Below the pieces are notes generated by a model that had not been told where the DNA came from, ran no database searches, and saw only the letters and a list, made by a program, of their open reading frames with translations. Shown here one piece after another: positions 26,564-35,764 of a stretch of 64,000 bases of DNA. The stretch is taken from assembly GCF_001761325.1 (NCBI RefSeq), contig NZ_CP017478.1, forward strand, positions 3,362,123-3,426,122, in the 5' to 3' direction. The DNA is from Urechidicola croceus (lineage in GTDB: Bacteria; Bacteroidota; Bacteroidia; Flavobacteriales; Flavobacteriaceae). Each line of letters starts with the position of its first letter. The stretch's first letter is position 1. Both the position numbers and the translations under genes were made by a program.

Positions 26564-27061
26564 ATGTTAGTACCATTTAGCACATTACCTCAAGACTCAA
26601 GAGTTTGGGTTTACCAGTCAAATAGAGAGTTTACAAATGTTGAGGTAACTCAAATATCAGAAAAAATAGAAAGTTTTATGGCGACTTGGAAGCGTCATGG
26701 TGATGATTTACGTGCATCATATATAGTTAAATATAATCAATTTATAATACTTGCAATTGATGAAAGCTTTAATTCGGTTTCAGGCTGTTCAATAGATTCA
26801 TCTGTTCATTTTATAAACGAACTAGAAAAAGAATTTGGTGTTGATTTAATGAATAAAATGAATACAGCATTTAAAGTTGGTTCAACTATTAATATTGTTT
26901 CACTGTTTGATTTTCAAAATTTTGTAAAAGAAGAGAAGATATCTCCTGAAACGATTGTGTTTAATAATATGATTCAATCAAAAATGGATTTTGAAACCAA
27001 ATGGGAAGTTCCTGCCAAAGAAAGTTGGCATAAGCGATATTTTGGCACAGTAATTTCATAG
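26564..27061 (+). CDS. Conserved flavobacterial protein (often named ABC transporter ATPase)
   Basis: 165 residues, 2 nt after the exonuclease gene. I recognise the N-terminus (SRVWVYQSNREF, FMATWKRHGDDLRASY) from a conserved Bacteroidota family that databases often label an ABC transporter ATPase. No Walker A, signature or Walker B motif is present, so that name is not supported. SGCSIDSSVHFINELE is the most conserved-looking segment. Function unknown; cytosolic, no signal peptide. Confidence 0.75.
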   Translation: MLVPFSTLPQDSRVWVYQSNREFTNVEVTQISEKIESFMATWKRHGDDLRASYIVKYNQFIILAIDESFNSVSGCSIDSSVHFINELEKEFGVDLMNKMNTAFKVGSTINIVSLFDFQNFVKEEKISPETIVFNNMIQSKMDFETKWEVPAKESWHKRYFGTVIS

Positions 27062-27091
27062 GTTTCTATGATCTAAGAATAAAAAAATTGA

Positions 27092-30013
27092 ATGAAAGAA
27101 AGACTACTATTTTTACTACTTGTAACTTTTGCATTTTGTGGAAATGCTCAAAATTTAGACCCTTTATTAACCAAAGATATTGATGCTCAGGAAGAATGGG
27201 TTTTAAGTATTATGGATTCAATGACCGTTGAAGAAAAAATAGGACAGCTATTTATGGTTGCAGCCTATTCTAATAAAGATGAAAAGCATGAAAACTTTAT
27301 AAAAGATTTAATAAAACAGTATCATATCGGTTCACTTATTTTCTTTCAAGACGAACCTATAAAACAAGCAGAATTAACTAATACCTATCAATCACTTTCA
27401 AAAATTCCTTTATTAATTGGAATAGATGGAGAATGGGGATTAAACATGAGATTGAAAGAGACTTTTCGTTATCCATGGAATATGACCTTAGGAGCAATTC
27501 GTGATGATAACCTTATTGAAAAATTTGGAGAGCAAGTAGGTAAACACTGTAAGAGGATGGGAATTCATATGAATTTTGCACCTGTTGTTGATGTTAATAC
27601 CAATCCTGAAAATCCAATTATAGGAAATCGTTCTTTTGGTGAAAACCATATAAATGTTGCTAATAAATCTGTTGCTTTTACCAAGGGTCTGCAAAGTCAA
27701 CACGTTTTGGCATCGGCTAAACATTTTCCAGGTCATGGTGATACATCAACAGATTCACATCATACTCTTCCTGTAGTTGACTTTACCGAAGAAAGATTAG
27801 ATTCGATAGAATTATATCCGTATCGAAAAAACTTTGATGCAGGAATTGGGTCGGTAATGGTTGCACATCTTAGTATACCAAATTTGGAATCTAATACAGA
27901 ATTACCATCATCACTTTCGCAAAATATTGTTACTGGATTATTAAAGCAAAAATTGGGTTTTGAAGGTTTGATTATTACTGATGCTTTAAATATGAAAGGT
28001 TCAGCAAATTTTTCTACTTCAGAAGATGTAAATCTACAAGCAATATTAGCGGGAAATGATTTATTAGATGTACCATTGAATATTCCTGAAACAGTTGCTA
28101 AATTTAAGGAAGCACTTGCATCTGGTGTTTTAACAGAAACAAGATTAGATGAATCTGTTAAGAAAATATTAAAGACTAAATATTGGGCAGGATTAAATGA
28201 ATATCAGCCAATAAAATTACACAATTTACTTTCAGATATAAATACAATTGAAGATGAATTGTTACATAGAAAACTAGTAGAAAATTCAATCACTTTGATT
28301 AAAAATCAAGATGATATTTTTCCAATTAGAAATTTAGAGCAACAAAAAATAGCTTATGTGAAGTTGGGTGAAGATGATAACACTGATTTCATTCAAATGC
28401 TCAAGAAATATACTCAGGTTGATGTTATTTCTGCAGATAAATTAGATGGATTGATGGGGTTGTTAGCACCTTATAATAAAGTGATTGTTGGATATCATAA
28501 ATCAAATGCTAACCCATGGAAAGGATTTAAATTTAAAGATAGAGAATTAGTTTGGTTACAAGAAATTGCTCGTAATCATAAAGTAATTTTAGATGTATTT
28601 GCAAGCCCATATAGTTTACTTCAACTTAAATCATTTACCAATATTGAGGGGTTGGTAGTATCTTATCAAAATAGTAAAATTTCTCAAGAATTATCTGCTC
28701 AAATGATATTTGGAGCATTATCTACAAAAGGGAAGTTACCAGTTTCAATTAAAAACGAATTTAATGAAGGTCACGGACTATTATCTTCACAATTAATGAC
28801 ATTAGGATATTCAATTCCTGAAGATGTTGGTATGGATCACACAAAATTTTATAGAGTTGATTCCATTTTAAACGCTATAGTTGAGGCAAAAATGGTACCT
28901 GGTGCTCAAGTGCTGGTAGCTAGAAAAGGTAAGGTCATCTATCAAAGAAATGTGGGATATCATACTGACCAAAAAAAAAGAAAAGTAACCAATGATGATG
29001 TATATGATTTAGCTTCAATGACCAAAATTTTGGCTTCTTTGCCTATGATTATGCACATGGAGGAATTAGATGAATTTAGTTTAGACTCAGAGTTAGGTAC
29101 TATGATTCCAGAATTGAGAGAGTCAAATAAAGATACATTAACTGTTAAAGAAGTATTATCTCATTATGGTCGTCTTAGAGCATGGATTCCGTTTTATATT
29201 CACACTTTAGATACTGTTACCTTAAAACCTTCAAAGAAATATTATAGAACTAAGAAAAGTAGTGAGTTTGGTGTTAAAGTAGCCAAAGACTTATTTATCA
29301 GAACAGATTATAGTAGAGATTCTATTTTTAAATTGATTGTAGATTCAGAACAAAGAGAAAGGCCAGGTTACCGTTATAGTGATTTATCTTATTATTTATT
29401 TAAAAAATATATTGAAAATCATTATCGAAAGTCATTAGATGAGTTGACACAGCAGTATTTTTATAAAGGAATTGGAGCAAATAGAATGGGCTATTTACCT
29501 TTAGAAAAATTTGAGGAAACTACAGTTATTCCAACTGAAAAGGATGATTATTTTCGTTTTCAATTGGTTCAGGGCTATGTACATGACCAAGGTGCTGCAA
29601 TGCAAGGTGGTATTGGTGGGCATGCAGGATTATTTGGAAATGCCAATGATGTTGCAAAAATGATGCAAATGTATCTTCAAAAAGGGTATTATGGAGGTTA
29701 CAGATACTTCAAAGCAGAAACTATAGATATGTTTAATAAAAGATATTATGCTGATAAAAAAGTCCGAAAAGGTGTAGGGTTTGATAAGCCACAATTAAAT
29801 CCAGATATTAAAGCAACTTGTGGTTGCGTTTCAGATAAAAGTTTTGGTCATAGCGGTTTTACGGGAACCTATACATGGGCAGATCCAGAAACAGAACTAG
29901 TTTATGTGTTTTTATCAAATAGAGTATATCCAAATATGGAAAATTATGGCTTGGTACGTCATAATATTCGGACTCAAATTCAGCAATTTATTGTTGATGC
30001 TATTATAGAATAG
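27092..30013 (+). CDS. GH3 beta-N-acetylglucosaminidase fused to a serine beta-lactamase-like hydrolase
   Basis: 973 residues. A signal peptide (1-19) is followed by a GH3 domain (about 30-360) with the NagZ-type KHFPGHGDTSTDSHH motif (210-224) and the nucleophile Asp297 in IITDALNM. A GH3 C-terminal alpha/beta domain spans about 385-570. A beta-lactamase/DD-peptidase domain (about 590-960) has Ser642-x-x-Lys645 (SMTK), a Tyr in YSDLSYYLF and the HSGFTG motif. It likely cleaves GlcNAc-MurNAc and acts on peptide in the periplasm during peptidoglycan recycling. The fusion is known in Bacteroidota. It stands 30 nt after the preceding gene. Confidence 0.92.
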   Translation: MKERLLFLLLVTFAFCGNAQNLDPLLTKDIDAQEEWVLSIMDSMTVEEKIGQLFMVAAYSNKDEKHENFIKDLIKQYHIGSLIFFQDEPIKQAELTNTYQSLSKIPLLIGIDGEWGLNMRLKETFRYPWNMTLGAIRDDNLIEKFGEQVGKHCKRMGIHMNFAPVVDVNTNPENPIIGNRSFGENHINVANKSVAFTKGLQSQHVLASAKHFPGHGDTSTDSHHTLPVVDFTEERLDSIELYPYRKNFDAGIGSVMVAHLSIPNLESNTELPSSLSQNIVTGLLKQKLGFEGLIITDALNMKGSANFSTSEDVNLQAILAGNDLLDVPLNIPETVAKFKEALASGVLTETRLDESVKKILKTKYWAGLNEYQPIKLHNLLSDINTIEDELLHRKLVENSITLIKNQDDIFPIRNLEQQKIAYVKLGEDDNTDFIQMLKKYTQVDVISADKLDGLMGLLAPYNKVIVGYHKSNANPWKGFKFKDRELVWLQEIARNHKVILDVFASPYSLLQLKSFTNIEGLVVSYQNSKISQELSAQMIFGALSTKGKLPVSIKNEFNEGHGLLSSQLMTLGYSIPEDVGMDHTKFYRVDSILNAIVEAKMVPGAQVLVARKGKVIYQRNVGYHTDQKKRKVTNDDVYDLASMTKILASLPMIMHMEELDEFSLDSELGTMIPELRESNKDTLTVKEVLSHYGRLRAWIPFYIHTLDTVTLKPSKKYYRTKKSSEFGVKVAKDLFIRTDYSRDSIFKLIVDSEQRERPGYRYSDLSYYLFKKYIENHYRKSLDELTQQYFYKGIGANRMGYLPLEKFEETTVIPTEKDDYFRFQLVQGYVHDQGAAMQGGIGGHAGLFGNANDVAKMMQMYLQKGYYGGYRYFKAETIDMFNKRYYADKKVRKGVGFDKPQLNPDIKATCGCVSDKSFGHSGFTGTYTWADPETELVYVFLSNRVYPNMENYGLVRHNIRTQIQQFIVDAIIE

Positions 30014-30016
30014 TTA

Positions 30017-31216
30017 TTAAGTTCTTACTTGACCATCACCAAAAATATAATATTTATTTGTGACTAATTGTTCTAATCCTAGAGGTCCTCTATGGTGTAA
30101 TTTATCAGTACTTATAGCTAGTTCGGCTCCAACACCCATTTGACCACCATCAGTAAATCTAGTTGACGCATTGTGATATACTGCAGCACTATCAACTTGG
30201 TTCATAAATTCCAATGCTTCATTAGTGTTAGTTGTCATTATAGTTGCAGAATGACCTCCAGAATACTCATTAATTAGTTGTATAGCTTCATTCAAATTAT
30301 TAGTTGTTCCAATACAACACTTCATAGCAAGAAATTCTTCATGCCATATAGAATTATCTACTATTAATTGTTGTTGAGGTAAAATTTCAAAAGCATTTTT
30401 ATCAACAAGTACTTCAACATTATTGTGATTTAAAATAGTATTTAATTCTTTCAATTTTTCTTGATAATTTTCAATTGAAGGATTGATTAGTATTTTATCC
30501 AAAGCGTTACATGCTGATATTTTCTGTATTTTAGCATTTAAGATAATTTGAATTGTTTTATCCCAATCTGCATTTTCTGAGATATATAAAAAGTTATTTC
30601 CTCTTCCGCTTATTAAAATATTACATGTTGCATGTTTTTTTACAAATGAGATTAAGTTCTCACCACCTCTAGGCACAATTAAATCTAATTTTTGTGTAGG
30701 GTTTTTTAGAAATTCTTGTGTTTCATTTCTATTTAAAAATAAAAACTCAATCCAATCTTTGCTTAAATTGTTTTCTGATAAGGCTTTATGCCAACAATGA
30801 ACAAGAATTTCATTACTATAAAAAGCTTCTTTACCACCTTTTAATAAAATTTTATTGTTTGCTTTGAATGCTAAAACTGCTGCTTCAATTGTTACATCAG
30901 GTCTAGATTCATAAATAATCATTATGGTTCCAAAAGGAGAAGTTTTATTTATTATATGAAGTCCGTTTTTAAGTTTTTTATTTGATTTTTCTTTCCCAAC
31001 AGGGTCTTCTTGTTGTAACACCTCTTCAATTGATTGAATCATTTCATCAATTTTTTTATCAGTAACAATAAGTCGATCGTACATTGCTTGATCTTCTTTT
31101 TTAAAGGCTTCTAAATCTTTTTTATTTGCATTAATAATTTGATTTCTATCCTTGTTAAGAATTTCAATCATTGATTTTAATACGTTATTTTTAATTTTTG
31201 TTTTTAGTAATTTCAT
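30017..31216 (-). CDS. proA: Glutamate-5-semialdehyde dehydrogenase
   Basis: 399 residues. Gamma-glutamyl phosphate reductase features: SPFGTIMIIYESRPDVTIEAA, KGGKEA, PRGGENLISF, the catalytic Cys in KISACNALDKILI, and C-terminal STRFTDGGQMGVGAELAISTDKLHHRGPLGLEQL. It reduces gamma-glutamyl phosphate to glutamate semialdehyde with NADPH in proline synthesis. It is last in proC-proB-proA, 11 nt after proB. Confidence 0.96.
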   Translation of the reverse strand: MKLLKTKIKNNVLKSMIEILNKDRNQIINANKKDLEAFKKEDQAMYDRLIVTDKKIDEMIQSIEEVLQQEDPVGKEKSNKKLKNGLHIINKTSPFGTIMIIYESRPDVTIEAAVLAFKANNKILLKGGKEAFYSNEILVHCWHKALSENNLSKDWIEFLFLNRNETQEFLKNPTQKLDLIVPRGGENLISFVKKHATCNILISGRGNNFLYISENADWDKTIQIILNAKIQKISACNALDKILINPSIENYQEKLKELNTILNHNNVEVLVDKNAFEILPQQQLIVDNSIWHEEFLAMKCCIGTTNNLNEAIQLINEYSGGHSATIMTTNTNEALEFMNQVDSAAVYHNASTRFTDGGQMGVGAELAISTDKLHHRGPLGLEQLVTNKYYIFGDGQVRT

Positions 31217-31227
31217 TTTGTTATTTT

Positions 31228-32016
31228 TTAAATTGAAACTTTAGTTCCGACATTTTTACCTTCAATGATATCTAAAATGATATTTTCTGTTTTTCCGTTG
31301 GCAATGAAAGTAGGAATGTTTTTTGAAGCAGTATCTTTTGCAACGCTTAGTTTGGAACTCATTCCTCCACGTCCTTCAGCCTCTCCTTTTTCAGAATCTT
31401 GAATGTATTTTTCTACATTTTGTTCAACGCTTACATTTTGTATTACTCTAGAGTCCTTATCATCTGGATGACCAGAATAAAGACCATCAATATCAGTAAG
31501 AATAATTAATTTATCAGCATTTATAAGTTCAGCAACAAGACTAGCGAGTTCGTCATTATCTGAAAACATAGATTTGGTTAATGATACCGCATCATCTTCA
31601 TTAGCGATAGGTATGACACCTTCACTAATTAATCCTTCATAACAGTTTATCATATTTTCTCGATGTACCCCTAAATTAAAGTCCCTTTTAGTCGCTAAAA
31701 CTTGAGCACATTTCATCCCGAAATCATGAAAAATATTATAGTATAGTCGCATCATTCTTGGTTGGCCAATTGATGAATAAACTTGTCTTCTTTGTGACTT
31801 ATTTTTAATATGACTTTTCCCCAATACTTCCATTCCTGCAATTACCGAACCTGAAGAAACTAGCACACACATAATGTCATTTTCGTATAGTTGAGCAATT
31901 TGCGCTACAAGTTTAATTAATACGGGTCTAACTATTCGATTGTCCTTATTTGTCATAACATTGGTTCCAACTTTTATGACAACTCTTTGTGTATATTTTT
32001 TCTTTTTATTTTTCAT
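31228..32016 (-). CDS. proB: Glutamate 5-kinase
   Basis: 262 residues from the ATG at 32016; a TTG two codons earlier is also in frame. The amino acid kinase domain is complete: VVIKVGTNVMTN, VLVSSGSVIAGMEVLG, ANEDDAVSLTKSMFSDNDELASLVA, LTDIDGLYSG and EAEGRGGMSSKLSVA. The C-terminal PUA domain of E. coli ProB is absent, as is usual in Bacteroidota. It phosphorylates glutamate at the gamma position. Its start overlaps the end of proC by 11 nt. Confidence 0.96.
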   Translation of the reverse strand: MKNKKKKYTQRVVIKVGTNVMTNKDNRIVRPVLIKLVAQIAQLYENDIMCVLVSSGSVIAGMEVLGKSHIKNKSQRRQVYSSIGQPRMMRLYYNIFHDFGMKCAQVLATKRDFNLGVHRENMINCYEGLISEGVIPIANEDDAVSLTKSMFSDNDELASLVAELINADKLIILTDIDGLYSGHPDDKDSRVIQNVSVEQNVEKYIQDSEKGEAEGRGGMSSKLSVAKDTASKNIPTFIANGKTENIILDIIEGKNVGTKVSI

Positions 32017-32812
32017 TACCAAGTTCTACAGCTCTATTAAATGCAGCATATGCGGCATCTTTAATTAATTCCTTCACATTATTATCTTCCATTGAGTCGA
32101 GTGCTGCTCTAGTTGTCCCACCTTTTGAAGCAACTTTTTCCATCCAAGAATTTGGAGAAAGATCTGATTGGTTAAATAAATCTACTGCTCCTTGAAATGT
32201 TTGGCTTACAAGTAGTTTTGAGTCATTATTTGAGAATCCCATTTTTAAAGCTGCTTCTAGCATACTTTGCATGAAATAAAATACATAAGCAGGTCCACTT
32301 CCAGATATACCTGTTGATGCATCAATGTAATTTTCATTACTTACTAGAATTGATTTACCTGTCGTATTTAATAAATTTTCTACTGTTAATAATTCAATTC
32401 TTGATATTTCAGGTGAGGCTGTGTATGATGTAACACCTTTACCTATTTGTGCAGGTAAATTGGGCATTGCTCTAATGATTTTATGAATTTTAAGACCTTC
32501 TTTTATAGTATCAATAGTTACACCTGCCATTATTGAAATAACAACTTGTTCTTTATTCATTAAAGGTTTCATTTCTTCAAATAGGCTGTTTGAATGATAT
32601 GGTTTGACTGCAATAAATATTAAGTCTGCATACGGAATACAGTCTTGTAAGTTTTTAAAAACATCAAAATGAGATATTTTTTTTAGTGATGTAGTTTTTT
32701 CTGTTGATTTGTCTAAAATCATTATGTTTTTCTTCGTTAAAAGTTTTGATTTAGACATGGCTTGGGCATAGGTTAAACCCATATTTCCTGCACCTATTAC
32801 TAGTACTTTCAT
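32006..32812 (-). CDS. proC: Pyrroline-5-carboxylate reductase
   Basis: 268 residues. The N-terminal Rossmann fold has VIGAGNMGLTYAQAMSKS (4-21), and the C-terminal block STGISGSGPAYVFYFMQSMLEAA with VASKGGTTRAALDSME is the ProC signature. It makes the last step to proline, reducing pyrroline-5-carboxylate with NAD(P)H. It heads the proC-proB-proA operon and is preceded by a 256-bp intergenic region with two hairpins. Confidence 0.96.
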   Translation of the reverse strand: MKVLVIGAGNMGLTYAQAMSKSKLLTKKNIMILDKSTEKTTSLKKISHFDVFKNLQDCIPYADLIFIAVKPYHSNSLFEEMKPLMNKEQVVISIMAGVTIDTIKEGLKIHKIIRAMPNLPAQIGKGVTSYTASPEISRIELLTVENLLNTTGKSILVSNENYIDASTGISGSGPAYVFYFMQSMLEAALKMGFSNNDSKLLVSQTFQGAVDLFNQSDLSPNSWMEKVASKGGTTRAALDSMEDNNVKELIKDAAYAAFNRAVELGNEK

Positions 32813-32857
32813 GTAATTATAATTTTATTAATAGTTAAATATAAGACGAGGTTATTC

Positions 32858-32874
32858 TAGAGAAGTTTTCTCTA
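32858..32874 (-). other. Small hairpin in the proC leader
   Basis: TAGAGAA and TTCTCTA form a perfect 7-bp stem with loop GTT, 46 nt upstream of the proC start. No T-tract follows on the minus strand, so it is not a simple terminator. It may be a leader structure. Confidence 0.35.
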
Positions 32875-32894
32875 AAAAATAAGTCTAATAGTTT

Positions 32895-32919
32895 TAAAAA
32901 AAAAGAGCTTTAAAAAGCT
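32895..32919 (-). terminator. Weak terminator-like hairpin upstream of proC
   Basis: AGCTTT/AAAGCT (32906-32919) followed on the minus strand by a run of nine T. It could end the acyltransferase transcript, whose stop is at 33069. If transcription of proC starts at the TATCTTTG box (33044-33037), it would instead be an attenuator in the proC leader. Confidence 0.5.
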
Positions 32920-33068
32920 AAATTGAGTAGTTAAAGAAAAATATAAATTTTCGGAAATTGGTTATACTTAAAGTTGTAATTAATTTCTAAAAATTGCATA
33001 AAATATTTGTCTTTGATTTTAAAAAAAATGATGATACAAAGATACTAAAAATTGTTGGGGTATAAAAT

Positions 33069-34121
33069 TTAATCTTGATAGACTTTTGAATACTTAGTTA
33101 AAAGTAGCCCTAAAAATAAGCAGGTTATAAAATAAATAGCTGCAATATTTGTTCCAAAAAAATACATCAAAATGAATGACTGGATTGTGTAAAATAATGG
33201 AAATAGGGTAATCCCTAAACCATATCTAAATGTACTTGTAAATTCTAATTCAGTTATTTTTTTCTGTAATTTTTTCCAAATAAGCCATGGAATAATACTA
33301 TTTAAAATAACAATATAATATAGAAGGGTTTTCTTTGCTGTAGGTTGTTTCGTTATTGTTTTAATTTCTCTTTTGTCAATATTTTTAATCAATTTATTGG
33401 TTTCAATAGGATTTAAGAAATCAGCATTTAATGATTTTAATTTGGTAAGAGTCATATCATAATTCTCATTATTTTCAATATGAGTTGTCAATAGCTTTAT
33501 TTGCGCTCTTACATCTTCCTTTAAGAAATTGGTAGAATTAATAACATCATCTTTATCCCAATATTTTTGGAGGTTTAATGGTTTTCCATAATTAATTACA
33601 ACTGAACTAGGATAGTTCAAAATTGAGTTGTAGTTTAAACCTATAGGAACAATTTGAATGTTTAAATCTGGGTATTTTTCAAGAGCCCCAAAAAGAATTC
33701 TAGTAAACCCTTTACTTAAAGGGCGAACTGTACGTTTTAAATTATGACTTCCTTCAGGAAAAATTAATAATGCTTTTTCGTCTTTTAAAATTTGAATACA
33801 TTTTTGGAAAATGGCCTCATTTTTGGAGAGTGTTTGCCAACCATCTCGAATTCGATAAATAGGAATCATTTGTACACTTCCAAAAAATTTGGCAAGTATT
33901 TTTTTTTTGAATACGCCTGCACGAGCCAAAAAATGAGTATTTCTTTTATTTGTAGTTCCAATAATTAGTGGGTCTAAAAGTGCATTTTGATGGTTGCATA
34001 CAAATAGCACAGCCCCTTTTTTTGGTATATTTTCTTTACCTGCGACAACAATCTTTTTATGATAAAAAAAAAGCCCTAGTCGAATGTAATTTTTAATAAA
34101 AGTTAGCCAAATTGATTTCAC
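33069..34121 (-). CDS. PlsC-type glycerolipid acyltransferase
   Basis: 350 residues. The acyltransferase domain has the NHQNALLD motif (Asn43-His44 to Asp50), which is the H-x5-D spacing of the Gpt2/Sct1-like subgroup rather than the common H-x4-D. LLIFPEGSHNLKR (substrate-binding) and IVPIGLNY follow. The C-terminal 90 residues carry two or three membrane helices (YYIVILNSIIPWLIW and the LGITLFPLFYTIQSFILMYFFG region). It acylates a glycerophosphate or lysolipid in the inner membrane. Its start overlaps the transporter gene stop by 4 nt. Confidence 0.88.
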   Translation of the reverse strand: MKSIWLTFIKNYIRLGLFFYHKKIVVAGKENIPKKGAVLFVCNHQNALLDPLIIGTTNKRNTHFLARAGVFKKKILAKFFGSVQMIPIYRIRDGWQTLSKNEAIFQKCIQILKDEKALLIFPEGSHNLKRTVRPLSKGFTRILFGALEKYPDLNIQIVPIGLNYNSILNYPSSVVINYGKPLNLQKYWDKDDVINSTNFLKEDVRAQIKLLTTHIENNENYDMTLTKLKSLNADFLNPIETNKLIKNIDKREIKTITKQPTAKKTLLYYIVILNSIIPWLIWKKLQKKITELEFTSTFRYGLGITLFPLFYTIQSFILMYFFGTNIAAIYFITCLFLGLLLTKYSKVYQD

Positions 34122-35035
34122 GCTTCTATGGTTTTCGTATTTTCTTTATATGACCAGTATGAAGCAAGTAAGAGACCTGATACAATATCCCAAATTCCCC
34201 AAAATGCAACCAACAATGCCATTCCACCTAAACCATCAAAAAAAGCAAAAACTAAAAGCAGTCCAAGTCCAGAGTTTTGAATACCAGTTTCTATTGAAAG
34301 TGTTTTTTGATTCTTGAAGTTTAATCTCATGAATTTTGCAAAATAAAAACCTGAAACCAATCCTATGATATTGTGTAATAAAACAATAAAAAAAACGTAA
34401 TGAATGTATTTAATGAAAATATCAAGATTTTGGGAAAATGCAATCACAATTAATAGAAGAAATATAATTACCGAAAAAGGTTTTAAATATTTCATAAGTT
34501 TAAGAGCAACTTGTGGCTTCCACTTCCTAAAAGACATACCAACAATTAAAGGAATTCCAAGTATTAATATAACCAATTTAACTAGTTTGAATGGGTCTAA
34601 TTCAACCGATCTTAATATCATGGCGGTTGGTTCATGTAAACTGCTCCAAAATTGAAAATTAAGTGGAGTCATAATGAGTGAGACTAAAGTTGCAAATGCA
34701 GTTAAACTTACTGAAAGTGCGGCATTACCACCAGCCATTTGAGTCATAAAGTTTGAAATATTTCCACCAGGACACGCAGCAACTAAGATCATTCCTAATG
34801 CAACACTTGGAGCGGGATTTACAGCTTTTACTAAAAAAAAAGTTAAAATTGGAAAAAGTATAAATTGAGAGAAAACACCAGTTAATAGTATTTTAGGATT
34901 ATTAAAAAGTAGTTTAAAATCCTCTGTAGTAATACCTAGCGCAACCCCAAACATTATTATTGCAAGTGTAATGTTTAGCATCCATAAGCCACTTTCATCA
35001 AAATTTATTTTAAGTAAGTCTAGTTCGTTAGTCAT
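34118..35035 (-). CDS. Bile acid:sodium symporter family (BASS) transporter
   Basis: 305 residues, about nine or ten hydrophobic helices. Family motifs are AACPGGNISNFMTQMAGGNAALSVSLTA (the conserved substrate/Na site helix) and ETGIQNSGLGLLLVFAFF near the end. Members import organic anions with sodium. No sterol-related gene is near, so the substrate is open (pantoate, keto acids and sulfonates are known for relatives). It overlaps the following acyltransferase gene by 4 nt (ATGA-type coupling). Confidence 0.92.
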   Translation of the reverse strand: MTNELDLLKINFDESGLWMLNITLAIIMFGVALGITTEDFKLLFNNPKILLTGVFSQFILFPILTFFLVKAVNPAPSVALGMILVAACPGGNISNFMTQMAGGNAALSVSLTAFATLVSLIMTPLNFQFWSSLHEPTAMILRSVELDPFKLVKLVILILGIPLIVGMSFRKWKPQVALKLMKYLKPFSVIIFLLLIVIAFSQNLDIFIKYIHYVFFIVLLHNIIGLVSGFYFAKFMRLNFKNQKTLSIETGIQNSGLGLLLVFAFFDGLGGMALLVAFWGIWDIVSGLLLASYWSYKENTKTIEA

Positions 35036-35116
35036 TGAGATTATCTTAGTTTTAGATAAATGTGGCTACAATATAGTAGTTTTTTTATAAAGCTAAATTT
35101 TGATAGTGGTTAGTGA

Positions 35117-35764
35117 TTAATTTTTGAAAGCAAATTCTATAATATTCGCACCCATTTTTAGGGCTTTTTCTCTTATTTCTTCAGTGTCATTATGTACTTC
35201 AATATTTTCCCAACCATCACTTAAATCGGCTTCATAATCATAAAAGCATACAAGTTGACCATCGACAAAAAGACCAAATGCTTGAGCTTGTTTTCCATCA
35301 TGCTCATGAATTTTAGGTACACCTTTTTCAAATTTATAGGTTTGATTAAAAATAGGATGATTATATGGAATCTCTTGAAAGTCTAATTTTGGAAATACTT
35401 TTTTTAATTCTCGTCTAATGTACTCATCTAAGCCATAATTATCAGAAATATGTAAAAAACCGCCTGAAGTTAAGTAATTTCTTAAATTTACTACGGCTTC
35501 ATCAGTAAAAAAAACATTTCCATGACCTGTAATAAATACTATTGGGTAATTGTAAATGTCAATGCTTGAAACTTCAACTGTTTCAGGTTTTTCGTTAATT
35601 TTTGTTTTGATATTGTTATTGCAAAAATCAATCAAATTTGGTAAAGCTGTTGGATTCGAATACCAATCACCACCGCCATCATATTTTAAAATAGCAATTT
35701 CTTGAGCCGATAAAATTATCGGGAATAATAAAATGAAGAAAAGAAATTTACGCATATTATTCAT
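35117..35764 (-). CDS. DUF4159 domain protein, secreted
   Basis: 215 residues from the ATG at 35764; a second ATG at 35755 starts the signal peptide MRKFLFFILLFPIILSAQ directly and is equally possible. A longer frame to 35794 would overlap rsmE further and is less likely. DUF4159 features: AILKYDGGGDWYSNPTALPNL, YPIVFITGHGNVFFTDEAVVNLRNYL and GGFLHISDNYG. The fold is related to class-I amidotransferase/ThuA-like domains. Function unknown, likely periplasmic. It overlaps the end of rsmE by a few bases. Confidence 0.85.
   Translation of the reverse strand: MNNMRKFLFFILLFPIILSAQEIAILKYDGGGDWYSNPTALPNLIDFCNNNIKTKINEKPETVEVSSIDIYNYPIVFITGHGNVFFTDEAVVNLRNYLTSGGFLHISDNYGLDEYIRRELKKVFPKLDFQEIPYNHPIFNQTYKFEKGVPKIHEHDGKQAQAFGLFVDGQLVCFYDYEADLSDGWENIEVHNDTEEIREKALKMGANIIEFAFKN

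Noticed and set aside
26564..27061. ABC transporter ATPase label for the 165-residue protein
   Set aside because: No Walker A, Walker B or signature motif exists in the sequence.
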